From Ichthyophthirius multifiliis (Eukaryota; Ciliophora; Oligohymenophorea; Hymenostomatida), in assembly GCF_000220395.1 (NCBI RefSeq), contig NW_004086321.1, positions 1 through 64,000 of the forward strand: DNA of 64,000 bases. Direction: 5' to 3'. Below, in pieces: positions 25,088 through 41,776 of this stretch. The translations under genes and the position numbers were made by a program. Position 1 is the first letter of the stretch, and the number at the start of each line of letters is the position of its first letter. The notes below the pieces were generated by a model. The model was not told where the DNA came from. It saw only the letters and a list, made by a program, of their open reading frames with translations, and ran no database searches.

Positions 25088-25526
25088 TATTTTATTTTAT
25101 TTGAATTAAATTATATTAAATGAAAAAATATAATTATTATATATATTATAGATGAGAAATTATTTGTTTATATATATTTAAATTTAAATAGTAATGTAAT
25201 AATAATGAATATTATATAATTTTAATTTTTTTTGTATAAAATTGTACAATATTATAAATATTGTTTTTTATAAATTTCTTTTATAAAATTATAAATAATT
25301 GATTTTGAATTTTTTTGGTTATTAATATTAAAATAATCAATAAAAAAAATTATAATTTTAATAATTTGATTTAAATTTATTTAGATATATAACAATATAT
25401 ATATAGCAATTATATTTTTATTTAAATAAAAAACAATATAAATATCAATAAATATTAAATTATAAAGAAATTTTAATAATTACATAAAAAAAAATATAAA
25501 AAAAAAGATTAAAATAAATTTTTATG

Positions 25527-25557
<31 letters not shown>

Positions 25558-25616
25558 ATATTATATATATATATATAAATTTATATATATATATAAATTT
25601 ATATGTATAAATATTA
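25088..25616. other. Intergenic AT-rich region
   Basis: 529 bp with several short AT palindromic tracts (25524-25600). No gene seen. Confidence 0.55.
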
Positions 25617-27207
25617 TCATTTTACAGCTTTCAAAATCTCTTCATTTTAGAAATATTCTATTAATTTTTTATCTTTAAATATAATTTTTATAGGAATCAT
25701 ATTAAGCATACCTTTTGTTCTCCATATTTTAATATTTAATTCATATAAATAAGGGTTCCATAAACATAAATAAATAAAAAAGCTAGAAAATAAAAAAGAA
25801 ATAAATAAATACATACTTAAATTTAAATAGAATTTTTAATATTGTTAAATATTTTCAATAAGAATTTAAATTAAAAATTCATTTAAATATTTTATATAAA
25901 TCATTAAAGATTCAATATTAGTAAAAGATTAATCATTTAAATAATGTTTTTATGTTTAAAAATTTTATTTTTATTGTTCTTAATTAAATAAATTTAAAAT
26001 AACTCTAATATCTATATTAAAAAAATAAAAATTAATATACAAATTATATTTAAAAATATTTTTATATATTTATATAAATAAAATTATTAATATTTATATA
26101 TTTATATATATATATAATATACTTTCTGTTAAATTAATTATAGACATTCTTAAACCTTTAAGCAATATTTCATAATTAATAGTAATACATTCTTGTTAAG
26201 TTAAATTAGTTTCTATACTTTCAATAACATTATAATTATCTAGGCATGCTGTTTCGTAATTTTTTTAAATAAAAATACTCTTAAACTAATCAAATTAAGA
26301 TGGAAAACTAATTTTGACATTTTCAAAAATATTGTATTCGTTTTAATATACTCTTTGTATGAATATATCATTTAAATTTTAATTATCTTCCTATAGATTT
26401 TTGGCTGAGGAGATTTATTCTAATAAATAGAGAAGGTTATATTTAGAAATAGGATTTCTTTGCGAAGTTAAATCTAATAAATTATATGCATTTTAGATAT
26501 GTTTTAAATAATAGATTTCAAGAACAAATTAAGCTACAAAAGTAGAGATAAAAATAATTGCAAAAAAAGAAAACTTTTATAATTCTGTTTTATTATTTGA
26601 AGATTTAGATTGCATTAATTTTTATGAACGACTTGCTTCTTATTATAATTAAAAAGCGCTTTTTTTTTTCTTTTTAGTAGGAGAAGAAGGCGAAGGTGTA
26701 TCTTTTGTTTTTTTTTTTTCTTAATTGTTTTAATTCTATTCTTTTAACTTTTATATTGTATTCTTTGAACTATTATTTTCCTATCCTTTTAATTATTCAA
26801 GGTTTTAATTATTTATTTGGTTTTTTTCTAAATATTATTACTAATATAATTCACATTTCTAACCTAAATCTTATATATCTGCTATTTCAATCATTCCAAA
26901 CAATGAAAGTACTCGATTATTAGCTTTATGTATTTAAAATATTATCGGAATTAATATAAATAAGCTTAGTACTATAAACAAAATACTTACTATCATTATA
27001 ATTTCAAAAATTAAAAAATATTATGAATTAACTTTAACATAATATTCATAAAACTACTTAGCAATTTGTTCACTAACTTACCTAAGAATAAATAAACCAT
27101 TAGTACTAACATAAAAGAAGTATTTAGATGTAGAATCTAAATACCCATCTCTATATATTATTAAAATATATATATATATATATATAAAAATAAAAAATTG
27201 AATAAAG

Positions 27208-27238
<31 letters not shown>

Positions 27239-28434
27239 ATTTTAATATTTTAATATATTTATAATATATTATATATTTATTTTTATTAATTTTTATTTTA
27301 TTTTATTTTTTACTTTTAATTATAAATTTCTTTAAAACTTTTTTATGTTGAATTTGCTAATGATGCAGATGCTGTTATAAATTAAAACATAGCATCTGAA
27401 AAAATGTTTGTACTTATGATTGTTTATCCATTTTAAAGTTTGAATTAAAAATCATATTTTTAATCAATAAATTCATTTTCTAATTCGTTATTTATTTTTA
27501 TTGTATGTTCGATTATTTTAAATTAAATTTTTTATAAATTATCAACATATTTTTCAAGCTTAATATATTTATATAAATATTTATAATATAAATATATTAT
27601 ATATATATATATATATATATTATATGGATTTATATATATATATATATATGTCTTCATTATTACTTTATTTTGATTATTCTAATAAAATTTTTCTGCCGTA
27701 AATTAAATAGGAATATTTATTTTATCACTTTTAATATTTTATATATATGTAATTTATTTTTTTTATTTTACTTTGCTATTAATTATATTTTTCTTGCATA
27801 ATAATTTATTTCTGCCATAATATTTTATCTTTGATGTCCGTAGTATATAACGTTTGTACCTTAATTAAACGAATCATTTTATTTACTTTTATAATTAAAA
27901 TCAACTGAATAAAGTGTAATAATAGCTAAAAGTTTAAATATCATTGCCTTTTTTAATATAATAATATTCTTAGGTATTTATTTTTCTGAAATAACTGCTT
28001 TAAAATCTTTTAATTATTTAATTTAATCATCTTAAACAGAAGAATAAACTTCATGTGTAATACTATCTTTATTTTAAATTTCATTTTAGTTTTCTTTTTC
28101 ATTTTATTTATATTTAATTGTATATATGCTAAAATTTTAATCTTATTCATTGTATATATTATTATCACTTTCTTATTTATTATTTTCATTTGGTAATTCT
28201 ACAACACTTAATAAATTAATCTTATTTTTTTATTTTATATTTTATTTTTATTTTTAAATACTTTTTTTCCTTCATAATTATATTAAGATTGTACTTTTAT
28301 TCTTGCTTTAAATTTAAATGCTTTTTAGTTTATTTTTGTTTATTATTTTTAATTTTCTAAAAAACTTGATTTTTCGCTTTATTCTTCAATTATATCTTAA
28401 TTCTCTATGAATACTAATTATTATTATTATTATA

Positions 28435-28470
<36 letters not shown>

Positions 28471-29044
28471 TTTCATCTTACGAAAAAAGTTATACGTTAG
28501 AATTTAATTATAGTATATCTTCCTATTAATTTTCATCTTCCTATTATTATTCTTATTCTTGTATTTATTCATCATAAGAATTTTCTTCATCAAAATCTTC
28601 AACATTATAATATTCGTGTAAAAGCTTCAAGTTTATATCAACAATAGCCCCTTATTTATATATTTATTCCTGAAAGTTTTCATTAACAATATCAGGTATT
28701 ATAATATCTTTAAACATAAATATTTATATATATATATATATATATTGATTAAAATAGATTATACCTAATTATAATTCTGAATGAAATTATGTTTTTAATG
28801 CTAATTATTAAGTTTAAATACCTATTATATCTAATAGTGATTTACTTATACCTTAAACTAATTCAGTTTCTGTATCATATCTATATAATATATAATGTTC
28901 TTTTTCATCTTAAGATTATATTAATTATTAAGATTTTATATTATCACTAAAAATACCAACAATTTAAATTCCTTCTTCTAAATTTGTTAAAATTTTTATA
29001 ATTAACGAACAAGGAATCATATATAAATTCTATATATAATTAAA

Positions 29045-29087
<43 letters not shown>

Positions 29088-31715
29088 TCATATATCTATA
29101 CCTTATTTTAAATTAAAATAAGCCTTTCTTTTACTATTATATTAGATTAGGAAGTTAATAAGAATTTATATATTAAACCATCATGTAAATCCCCGATTAC
29201 TTTTGGCATTAATTTAGATATGTTTTAATCTATTAATTCATGGGGATTATAATTTGTTAAACTAAAATTAAATATGTAAATTTAAATTAATATAAAAAAT
29301 AAAAATTTATAGATATATATAGATATATATATATATATATATATTATATTTAATAATTTATATATATAATTATATATTTTATTATATTTATTACGTTTTC
29401 GTATTAAAATTTAAATTTATTATAGTTCCTACTTTATTATGTTATGCTGAACACACTACTACTGAAATTTTAGAGTTTTCTCCATATTTATAATAATCAA
29501 AATTATTCGATAGCTTACTTTATTATTACTAATTTATTATATTTTTATAACTATCCATTATTACTTAGCTTTAATCTTCATCGTTTACTATATTTTGTAA
29601 ATATAATCCATAGATTTATAAAACTTATAGATTATTAGGATAAACTTCTTTACATAATTCGAAGTATTTTTATACTTATTCTATTGAATATGTAATTTTA
29701 GAACCCATTTATTCAAGATTTTATATATCAGGATTTTATTCTAATAATTCTCTCCAAAAATTAATATGGAGATAACAAGATTCGTCAATTTTTTCTTAAT
29801 ATTAAACAAACTTTTTAAAAATAAATAAATAAAATTTTAAAATATTTATATAAAATTACTAAACTCTAAAATTAAACAATTTTATTAAAATCAACTGTTT
29901 TTTTCTCACTTTTTATTTCATCTTCTTACATATTTAACTATATTTACATTTAATATCTATAAACTGAAAATTCTTACTATAATGCTGGCTTAGAATCTAT
30001 TGTAAGCATTGATTCCAATAAAGTTCTGTATGTATTTTATAGTTTTTCATATAATATATATGAAAATATTAAATGTAAATAATAGTCTTTTTTGCTTCTT
30101 GAAATGAAATCTATAATTATTTATTGGCTGAATATACACCACTTTTTTTCTATTTCTCTCTGTTATTCTTAAGTATATAATTTATCTTGCTTAAATAATT
30201 AGTCATCTATTATATTATGACAATAACAATCTATTATAATACAATTTTTATAATGTAATCTGAACATACCCTTAATAATATAAAATAATATATGTAAGTA
30301 TAAATATATATATATATATATATTTCATTTGTAATATACTTCAAGAATAATTCTTTCTTTTAAAGAATCTCTTTCTTTTATATAATATAATAAATTTATT
30401 ATATATATTTTCATTTCGCTAGAATCTTTGATTTCTTTAGATTTTTTAGAAAATATATATTAGTTAAAATAATCATTCATATTAATATAAAAATAGAAAA
30501 GAAAAGGAGCAACTTTATTTTGTTTAAATAAAAATTACTAATTATAAATATATATAAATACTAAAATAATTATAAAACAATCCCATATTATCGATATCAT
30601 CAAAATCTAAATAAGATGTAATAATCAAACAAATATTTGTATAAAACATAATAACTTCATAGAATACAGTCATATAAAAAACAAGCTATAAAAAGATTAA
30701 AAAAAAAATATTGAAAATATTTATATATTTATAGATATAATATTAATTTTATATTTATATTTAAATATATATAATATATATATATATATATATTTATATA
30801 TATTTATTTATATTTATTATCATACTTTATTATATATTCTTGGTAAAATAAATCTATATACTAGAATAATTATATTAATTCCTAAAAAAACAACTGTAAA
30901 TTCCTTTATTAATTTTCCCGTATAATCAACTTAAAAGAAAATAATAATAATCATTTTTATAAATAATTTTAATAAAGGCATGAATGATTCTGTTTATCCT
31001 TATGCAAAATTTGAAAAGGGATTTCCTTCTGTTAAAAAAAGTGCGAAAACTAAACTTAAAACAAATAGAATAAATGCTCCTATAAATGCGAATGCGCAAT
31101 GCAATAAATAAATACCACTATAGCATTCAAAATCTTAATGTTATTAAGAATCTTGTTTACATATTAGTATTGCGAAAAAAATGTTAAAAAATGGTATAGG
31201 AATTATATTTAATGTCCCAATACTAAAATAAGATAATATTTTTAAACTTAAGGTAGTCATATTAGATGTGTTTACTAATCTTATATTTTATTATTACATT
31301 TTTATTATTATGTGAGTGGCTATTAGGGCCATTATTATCATAACTGAGGTAAATGTGTATAATATTATGAGAATTGTTGTAGAATCTCCTTAATTTAAGA
31401 TAAAGGATATTTAAAAGTATTTAATAAAATCCCTTAAATTTTATAATATGGGAGATGTAAATAGAAATGAATTCATAAATGGATGCATTAAATAATATTG
31501 AAATTAAAAGAATTCTATTATTATTAATGATATGTACATGAATTAATTTATTTATTAGGCTTCAAGTATTTCATTTACAAATCGAAATGATAAAAACTTT
31601 AAATGATGTTCAAATTTTTCAGCAAAAGAATTATCTGAAGTAAATTTTTGGTTTATTACTAAACTTTAATTTTTTATATATATATTTATATATATATTAA
31701 TATATATTACGCCAT
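25617..31715 (-). CDS. Giant ciliate PAS-domain multi-pass membrane protein
   Basis: A multi-exon gene of about 6.1 kb. ATG at 31713-31715 is followed by a 47-nt intron (31664-31710). The N-terminal ~350 residues have several membrane segments (SLIIIEFFQFQYYLMHPFM; CYSGIYLLHCAFAFIGAFIL). The middle contains a helical region (30000-30060, TLLESMLTIDSKPALQQEF) and a PAS-like region split over exons, with VVVCSAQHNKVGTIINLN (about 29410-29480) and HELIDQNISKLMPKVIGDLHD (about 29180-29260). Near the end lie LFILIPIIFQIHKANNRVLS, a Lys/Ser/Pro linker, a hydrophobic segment and the terminal IWRTKGMLNMIPIKII before TGA (25617-25619). This layout matches a large family of putative PAS/S-box transmembrane proteins known from Tetrahymena and Ichthyophthirius. 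Ligand and signalling output are unknown. About ten AT-rich introns exist; not all borders were fixed, so the exact protein length is not given. Confidence 0.75.
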
Positions 31716-31932
31716 TAATTCTTATAATATTAGATTTTTTTAAAAAATAAATAAATATATATATATAATATATGAATTTTAAATTTTTTATTTATAAAAA
31801 AATATATATATATATAATTTAAAAAAATAATATTTCATTAAAATTAAATAAAAAATATAATTTCAATCAATATATTTTTATATATAAAATTAAGTATTTA
31901 TAATTTAAAAATATATCCAAAATAAAAAAAAA

Positions 31933-35088
<3,156 letters not shown>

Positions 35089-35765
35089 CTTTTTATTATT
35101 TATTTTTAATTTATTTATTAGATAAATAAATATTTTTTAATAAATATAAATTTTTTATATTTTTTGATATAAATAATATTAATATATTTATTTATATAAA
35201 AAAAAAATATATTATATAATAAAATATAAACATTTAATTTCAAGTTTTAATTTCTATTTTGAAAATTAAATTTCTAGAAAAATCCTAAATAAAAAAATAA
35301 AAATGAAATTACTAAAAAATAGATTGCAATTATAAATTAATTTTAATAAATAAAGATATGTTTTTAAATATATAAAATAATTAAATAAATATATTAAAAA
35401 AAAAGTAATACAAATATTTTTTAAATAAATATATTATATAAACTTTAAAATTTCAATTTCTTATTTTTTATAATAATAGTATATTTAACTAATTTAATTT
35501 TTTTATTAAAAATATTTATATTTAATAAAAAAAAAATTTACATTATTTTAATAAATCATAATATTATTTTTATTTTTATTCATTAAATCTATTTTTATAC
35601 AAATTAAAGTATATTTATAATTATCCTTAATATAATTTTTTTTTTTTAACTAATAATTATAAATAATTATTATTCTTAATGTATTTAACCTAACTTTTTT
35701 ATTTAAATATTATTTTAAGAAAAATTAATATGTAATTAATATGGGAATATTAAAAAATTAATTAA

Positions 35766-35827
<62 letters not shown>

Positions 35828-36352
35828 TATATTTATTTATATATATTTTTTTTTTTAATTTATCTTACTAATTATTAATATTATTATATTTATTTTTTAT
35901 ATTAATTTGTTTATCATATTATTTCTTTTAATTTTTTTTATTATTTTAATATAAAATTAATTATATTTTTTTATTTATTTATGTTAAAATGAAAAAAAAA
36001 TTATTTCAATTAATTTTATAATTATATATTTTATTAATATTTTAAAATTTAATATTTATAAATATTAAAATAATATGTTTTTTTATTTGATTTAAATTTT
36101 AAATAAAATAGTCATACACTAATTTAATATGTATAAATTTTTATTATATACAAGTTTTTCTACATATTATTTACGAATAATATATAAAAAAAATACAAAT
36201 AAGATTTAAAATAAAATATACAAATAATAACTTTAATTAATATTCTAACATCCTTAATTTAATAAATACTTTTTTTTAATTATTTTAAATAGAACAATCT
36301 ATTATATAAATAAAACATAATATATTATTATTCTAAATAATAAAATAAAACT
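35089..36352. other. Intergenic AT-rich region with long AT microsatellite
   Basis: 1.26 kb of A/T runs, with an (AT)n tract of about 54 bp at 35769-35822. No gene or RNA seen. Confidence 0.6.
35769..35822. repeat. AT dinucleotide microsatellite
   Basis: About 27 uninterrupted AT units in an intergenic region; similar tracts sit in many introns here. Confidence 0.9.
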
Positions 36353-37801
36353 TCATTAAGGAACTAAAAATATAGCAAAAATAATTCCGAAATCAATACC
36401 AAAAGACATAATAAAAGAATTTATATAATTAATTAAATCCCTAATAGCTGGATTATTAGTTTTTCTTTGTGCCAAATACATTAAACTAGTAGTAACGAAT
36501 CCATTAGTAAATGAAAACACAAAATATTACAAAAAGCAAAATAATCATTTTAGAAAAACTCCCCTCCAATTTAATTAGTTGTAAATAAAAAGAAAACAAT
36601 AAAAATAAATCTTAAAATAACTAAACTATAAATAAAATATAATCTCTAGAGACATTTATAATCTCCTATCCATTTCCCCATCATATCAGAAAAATTAAAA
36701 ATAGTAATCATAGTAACTCTGAACAAAAAATAAATAAAAACATATCTATAATTATATATATAAATACGTAGCCCAAGCACCTTTTAATACTGTATAAGTA
36801 GGTTTTTAGAAAACTGAGACAGCCGGAAACATAAGGAAAGTTTAAAAAAAGATAACCATAAAAAAACAGGTAAGAAACCCACATATTATCTTATAGAAAA
36901 TAATAATTTAATATATTAAATTTATTTTTATATAATATTAAAATTCTTAATATTATTATTTGTTTAATTTTTTATTTTTTTAGTTTATTTCTTCATATTT
37001 TTTTAAATCTCTTAATTCTATAGCTTTATAGTAATCACTATTACAAAAAAGAATAAGAAAAAAAATCGAAATAAGAAAAACTACAGCTGCAAAAGAAAAA
37101 TAAAGTATCGTCCCTAAATTAATATTAGCTTCCTCACTTTCCCCAAAAGCTCCCAAAACTATGAATCTTAATAAATTCATCATCAATCCTGACCCTCCAG
37201 TATATGTCCAGTATAAATTATTTAAATAAGGGTGCACTTAACCAGCTAAAGCAACTAAAGAATGTGTAGTTATGCATTCAAATAGCCCTTCGAAGAATAA
37301 AATGGTCATCGAAATCCAAAAACCATTCCAGTTATTATAATAAACAGCCACTAGAGATAATAAAAGACATAAAATAGCTATTATTAGAACACTTATAGTT
37401 ATTCTTAATTAATGAGATGTCTTTTTTGCTAATGCTGGAGTGATTATTCCAGCTAAAAAATCACCTACCATAACCGCAAAAGGGAAATAGAAAGTTATAT
37501 CTACATATTGTTCTTTTGGATATTTACTAGAAAAAAAATCAAAGGCAGTCACTATAGAATTCCAACCAGCAAATGAAGCTATTCCGAAAGAAATAAAACA
37601 TATTTTATGAATAAAAGTTATTTCTAATTCTACTTCGTGTTTTTTCTCTAATTTTACATATTAAATTTTATCTGAATCTATTTAAAGTTGAGGTAATTAT
37701 ATGGCTGTCTATAAATTGGCTTATGTATAATCTTTTTATTATTTAGAGTTCGGTTTTTAGAGTTATAGGGCTATTTTATTTGGTAGTTCTTATTATTACA
37801 T
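36353..37801 (-). CDS. Equilibrative nucleoside transporter (ENT/SLC29 family)
   Basis: A multi-pass membrane carrier of about 475 aa for nucleosides or nucleobases. ATG at 37799-37801 gives a Gln-rich cytoplasmic N-terminus, then membrane segments beginning HKICFISFGIASFAGWNSI. FPFAVMVGDFLAG and the second-half FNFSDMMGKWIGD (family: FNxxDxxGR) support ENT. The C-terminal VFSFTNGFVTTSLMYLA corresponds to the FAFSNGYLASLCM region of human ENT1. TGA is at 36353-36355. A 22-nt GT...AG intron (36746-36767) is needed between GAWAT and YVFIYFLF. One base is missing at the A5 run 36531-36535. With both corrections the frame is exactly 476 codons. Parasitic and free-living ciliates salvage purines, so an uptake role is plausible. 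The conserved Arg of the GR motif is a Lys here. Confidence 0.88.
36746..36767 (-). other. 22-nt intron
   Basis: On the minus strand it begins GTATTT and ends TTATAG, entirely A/T otherwise. Its removal restores the ENT frame. Removing 22 nt equals removing one base modulo 3, so the missing-base error seen elsewhere cannot explain it. Confidence 0.75.
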
Positions 37802-38037
37802 TTTTTTTTATACTAATAATTATATTTTTTATTTTTATTTTTTTTTTATTTTTTTTTTATGATTTACTTATATTTATATATTTATGTTTTATTTTTATTT
37901 TTATAAGAATATTATTATTTAATTTATTGAGTATTTTTTATTTTTCACTTTTTATTTATTTAATTCTTTGAATTGAAACAATTTATTTTACTTTTATTAC
38001 AAAAAAAAAATATTTATTATTTAATTAAAAATAAAAT

Positions 38038-38075
<38 letters not shown>

Positions 38076-38119
38076 TTTATATTATTAATATATATTTTTT
38101 TAATTAAATATTATTTAAA
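37802..38119. other. Intergenic AT-rich region
   Basis: T-rich sequence, then an (AT)n tract at 38040-38072. No gene seen. Confidence 0.55.
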
Positions 38120-38545
38120 ATTTTCTTTTTTACTTAATCTGTTTAATAGGTGCAATATTGATTCTATTAAATTAGGAAATTAAATAAAAATAATTTTAAA
38201 TTTAGGATATTATTAGAATATAAAGTATTTTACGAAGTATTATAAAATAAGTAAAATTCTAAATAATCCTAATAATAATTAATATCATCGAAAATATAGA
38301 ATAAAAAATATAAAAATTTAAAAAATTTAAATGCGATAATAAATATATTATTTAAATTAAAAGGATAAAACTTAGGAAAATGTTTGTTAATATAAGCTTT
38401 ATACGGAAAGTAGGAGTAAGGCTAAAAAATCGTACGTTAACTCTCTATATAATATAGTTATAATAATAAAAATAAAAAAAATTAGAACATAAATTTAAAA
38501 ATTATAAAAATAATAGAATAAAACAAAATCAAAAAATATAAATAT
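38120..38545 (+). other. Unassigned plus frame, possible exon or RNA
   Basis: This stretch has more G and C than its flanks, and a TGA-free plus frame gives protein-like text (NLGYYQNIKYFTKYYKIS, LKGQNLGKCLLIQALYGKQ). It lacks an ATG and runs straight into an 8-bp minisatellite. It could be an exon of a broken gene or a noncoding RNA; I cannot decide. Confidence 0.25.
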
Positions 38546-38549
38546 CTAT

Positions 38550-38692
38550 AAATGTATAGATGTATAAATGTATAAATGTATAAATATATAAATGTATAAA
38601 TGTATAAATATATAAATATATAAATGTATTAATGTATAAATGTATAAATGTATAAATGTATAAATATAAAAATGTATAAATGTATAAATTTA

Positions 38693-38695
<3 letters not shown>
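38550..38695. repeat. 8-bp minisatellite (TGTATAAA unit)
   Basis: About 17 tandem copies of TGTATAAA with point variants (TATATAAA, TGTATTAA, TATAAAAA). It is followed by an (AT)n tract up to about 38735. Confidence 0.85.
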
Positions 38696-38739
<44 letters not shown>

Positions 38740-39292
38740 TTTATATTTGTTATTCTTATTTTAAATAAATAATCATTTTAATATTTAATTTTATTATATA
38801 TTATATTTTTTGTTTATATATACTATTATATCTTAATTGATTTAATTATATTTTTATTTAATCATATTAAATTATTTTAATTATTTCATTTATTTTTTAA
38901 TTCATTATATATTTAAAATATTCTTAATTTAAAAAATTTAATATTTATTAATCTTAATTAAAAGATATATGTTTTTTTCGGTTAAAAAACATTATTTTTA
39001 TTTATTTTTAACTAATATTAATTTCATTATTTTTTTTAAACTATATTATATTAAATATATTATGATATAAAGAAAATATATTATATAATTATATTTCTTT
39101 TTTTTTGTTAACAAAAAAAATTATCCCCATATTAAAAAAAAAAAAAATTATTAAAATCAGTTTATTTTTTAAAATATTTATATTTAAAAATTAAATATAA
39201 TAGATTCTTAAGAAAAAATTTCATAAATTTTCAAAAATATATAAATATTATTTAATAATAAAATATAAAATTAACTAAAAATAAATTAAAAA
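38740..39292. other. Intergenic AT-rich region
   Basis: Upstream flank of the EF-hand gene; A/T runs only. Confidence 0.55.
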
Positions 39293-39814
39293 ATGTTAAG
39301 TGAATAAGATGCAGCGTAAATAGGAAGAGAATTATTTTAAAAATATTTTAAATAAAATCAATTAAATCCATCTTAAATGATAAAAGATGCCTAATCATTA
39401 TTAGGAAATCCCTCATACACTCCAGATTAAGAAGAATAGTAAAATTATTTAAAAGAAGTTTTAGATTATAACAAAGATGGAAAAGTTACAGTTGATGATT
39501 TTGAATAATTAGCAATAAAATATTTAATGTAATTAAATAATAATATAAATGAAGAAAATGATAGTATATAGTAAAAGTTATAAATTGCAATCACAATATT
39601 TAAAAAAATTGATAAAGATTCATCCGGATATATTAATAAAGATGAAACATTTAATCTTATTAAATAAACTTATATAGATATTGGTATGGAAAAATTTATT
39701 CCTAAATAAGAAGATATTACTAATTGGATTGAATAAAATGATTAAATTAAAGATAATAAAGTTAGTCTTAAAGAATTCGAAGGTGTATTTTTAAAAAGCT
39801 TAAAAAATGCATGA
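39293..39814 (+). CDS. EF-hand calcium-binding protein (calmodulin-like)
   Basis: A 173-aa intronless frame from ATG 39293 to TGA 39812-39814. Two canonical EF-hand loops are present: DYNKDGKVTVDD (residues about 63-74) and DKDSSGYINKDE (about 108-119). A third, degenerate loop, DQIKDNKVSLKE, is near the C-terminus and lacks the central Gly. The N-terminal helix pair probably hides another vestigial hand (RELFQKYFKQNQLNPSQM). The length and helix-loop-helix order suit a calmodulin/centrin-like sensor of the ciliate type. The partner is unknown; ciliates use many such proteins in cortex and cilia. Confidence 0.88.
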
Positions 39815-40051
39815 ATTAAAACAATATTAAATGATTTTTTTACAAAAACTAAAAGATGTTATATTTTTATATTTTTTAAATGAAAAAAAAAAAAAAAAAA
39901 ATTAATTTTTTTTTTTTTTAAAATTTTTGTTTTTTTTTTTAAAAAAAATTTATTATTATATATTTATAAGAAAAGTAAAATAAAAAATATATTATAAATT
40001 AAAAAAACAAAAATATACCATATATAACATATTTATACTAAAAATTAATTT

Positions 40052-40406
40052 ATGTCCAATTATTTATTTTATTAAGAAGTATCTATTCAAAGATCAATAA
40101 GAGAATCCGAAAAAGAAAACAAAATTAATTAAAGAAACAACAAAAAATAATTATTAAATATAGATAAATATAAAGATATAATGAATTAAAATTTTAAAAA
40201 TAAACTCGAAGATGAAAATATAGATGATTTATGGAATTTATTAATAAAAGTAAATGATGAAAAAATAAAATAGTATCATTTAAATTAAATAATAAATATT
40301 TTAAAAACCTAAAATATAAATAATTTAGCTAAATAAATATAAACAGAAGTTAAAAGGGAATCTTTTTTATAGTAATATTTTTTATTTTTTAATAATAATA
40401 AAAAAA

Positions 40407-40474
<68 letters not shown>

Positions 40475-41102
40475 AAGTCTACAAAAACATAATATAAATG
40501 AAAAATCTATAAAATAATTTGTCTAAAAAATCAAATAAAAATAAGAAAATGAAGAAAGTGAAAAAAATTTAAAATAAATAGAAGAAAAACAGACTGGTTT
40601 AGAAGTTTTAAAAAATACAAATGAATTTTCCCCTGAAAATGAATAAAATACAGATATTTCAATTAAAAATATTTATTTTTAACATTAAAAAACTATTAAA
40701 AAAAAAGAAAATCAAAAATAAAGATAATTGAATTCAAGCAGAAATAGTAATTAAAGGAAATCTAGTGAAACATAAAAAAGTAAATAAAAATTTTTTAAAA
40801 AGGGTTTTTATGATCATGAAGGGTTTTTACTTGAAAAAAATAAGAAGGATTATACTTTTAGACCTGATTTAAGTTTAAATAAAAAATTTAATGAAAAATC
40901 ATCTTTTTTGAATAATAATAAAATAAACTTTGCTGAAAGACTTTATGACAAAAATGCTTTGTTCAAAAAAGAAATTATCAAAGATATGTATTAAATGTAT
41001 AAAGAATCAAAAGAATTATAATAATGCACTTTTAAACCTGATTTAAAATGCTTTTAGAAAAAAAATGATGATTTTTCATATGATTATAAATATAGTAAAT
41101 GA
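40052..41102 (+). CDS. Orphan protein with TFxPDL repeats (314 aa)
   Basis: ATG 40052 to TGA 41100-41102, with one 106-nt intron (40372-40477, mostly AT repeat); the spliced frame is exactly 315 codons. The N-terminal part is charged and helical (LEDENIDDLWNLLIKVND). The centre is Lys/Gln/Ser-rich. The C-terminal 110 residues carry two copies of a short motif, YTFRPDLSLNKKF and CTFKPDLKCFQKK, separated by INFAERLYDKNALFKKEI. Similar TFxPxL/I repeats occur in several ciliate and apicomplexan axonemal or cytoskeletal proteins, from memory and not searched. No enzyme motif is present. Confidence 0.65.
40409..40464. repeat. AT microsatellite inside an intron
   Basis: About 28 AT units in the intron of the TFxPDL protein gene. 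Confidence 0.85.
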
Positions 41103-41317
41103 ATTAATTAATAATATAATATAAATTAAATTAATTAAAAGTTATTTTTATTTATTTTTTATTAGATTATAAAATTAATACATTTTTTTATAAATAAATA
41201 ATTTTATTTGTAATTAAAAAAAAGGATTTAAATTCATTTAAATTTTATTATATATATAATTTTATATAAATAAAAAAATAAATATTTAACATAAAATATA
41301 AATAACCAATAATATAA

Positions 41318-41721
41318 TCATATAGTAAATAAAAAACAAAATAAATTACATAAATATTAAGCTATATTTTCCTAATCATCATCTTAATATTAAATTTTAA
41401 AAGTAATTAATTGATCTTAATATTATTTAATTTTCATCATATACATATTATTTTCAAATAGTTTAAAAAATAACCCATAAGTTTATTTTTTAGAATTAAG
41501 TTCCATCATATATTATAAATATTTTTTTAAATCCGTAACATCATTTCCAAATTTTTAATTGATTTTTCTAGGCTCATTAAATACGCTTTTTTATTTCATT
41601 TATTTCCATATATTTTTAAATTGTGTTTTTTCTAAAAACTCATATTTTATTAATTTTGTTATTGTGATAGGTATTCCTATTAAAAGATTTGTTTATTCTT
41701 CATATGCACTAAATTATAAAA

Positions 41722-41776
<55 letters not shown>

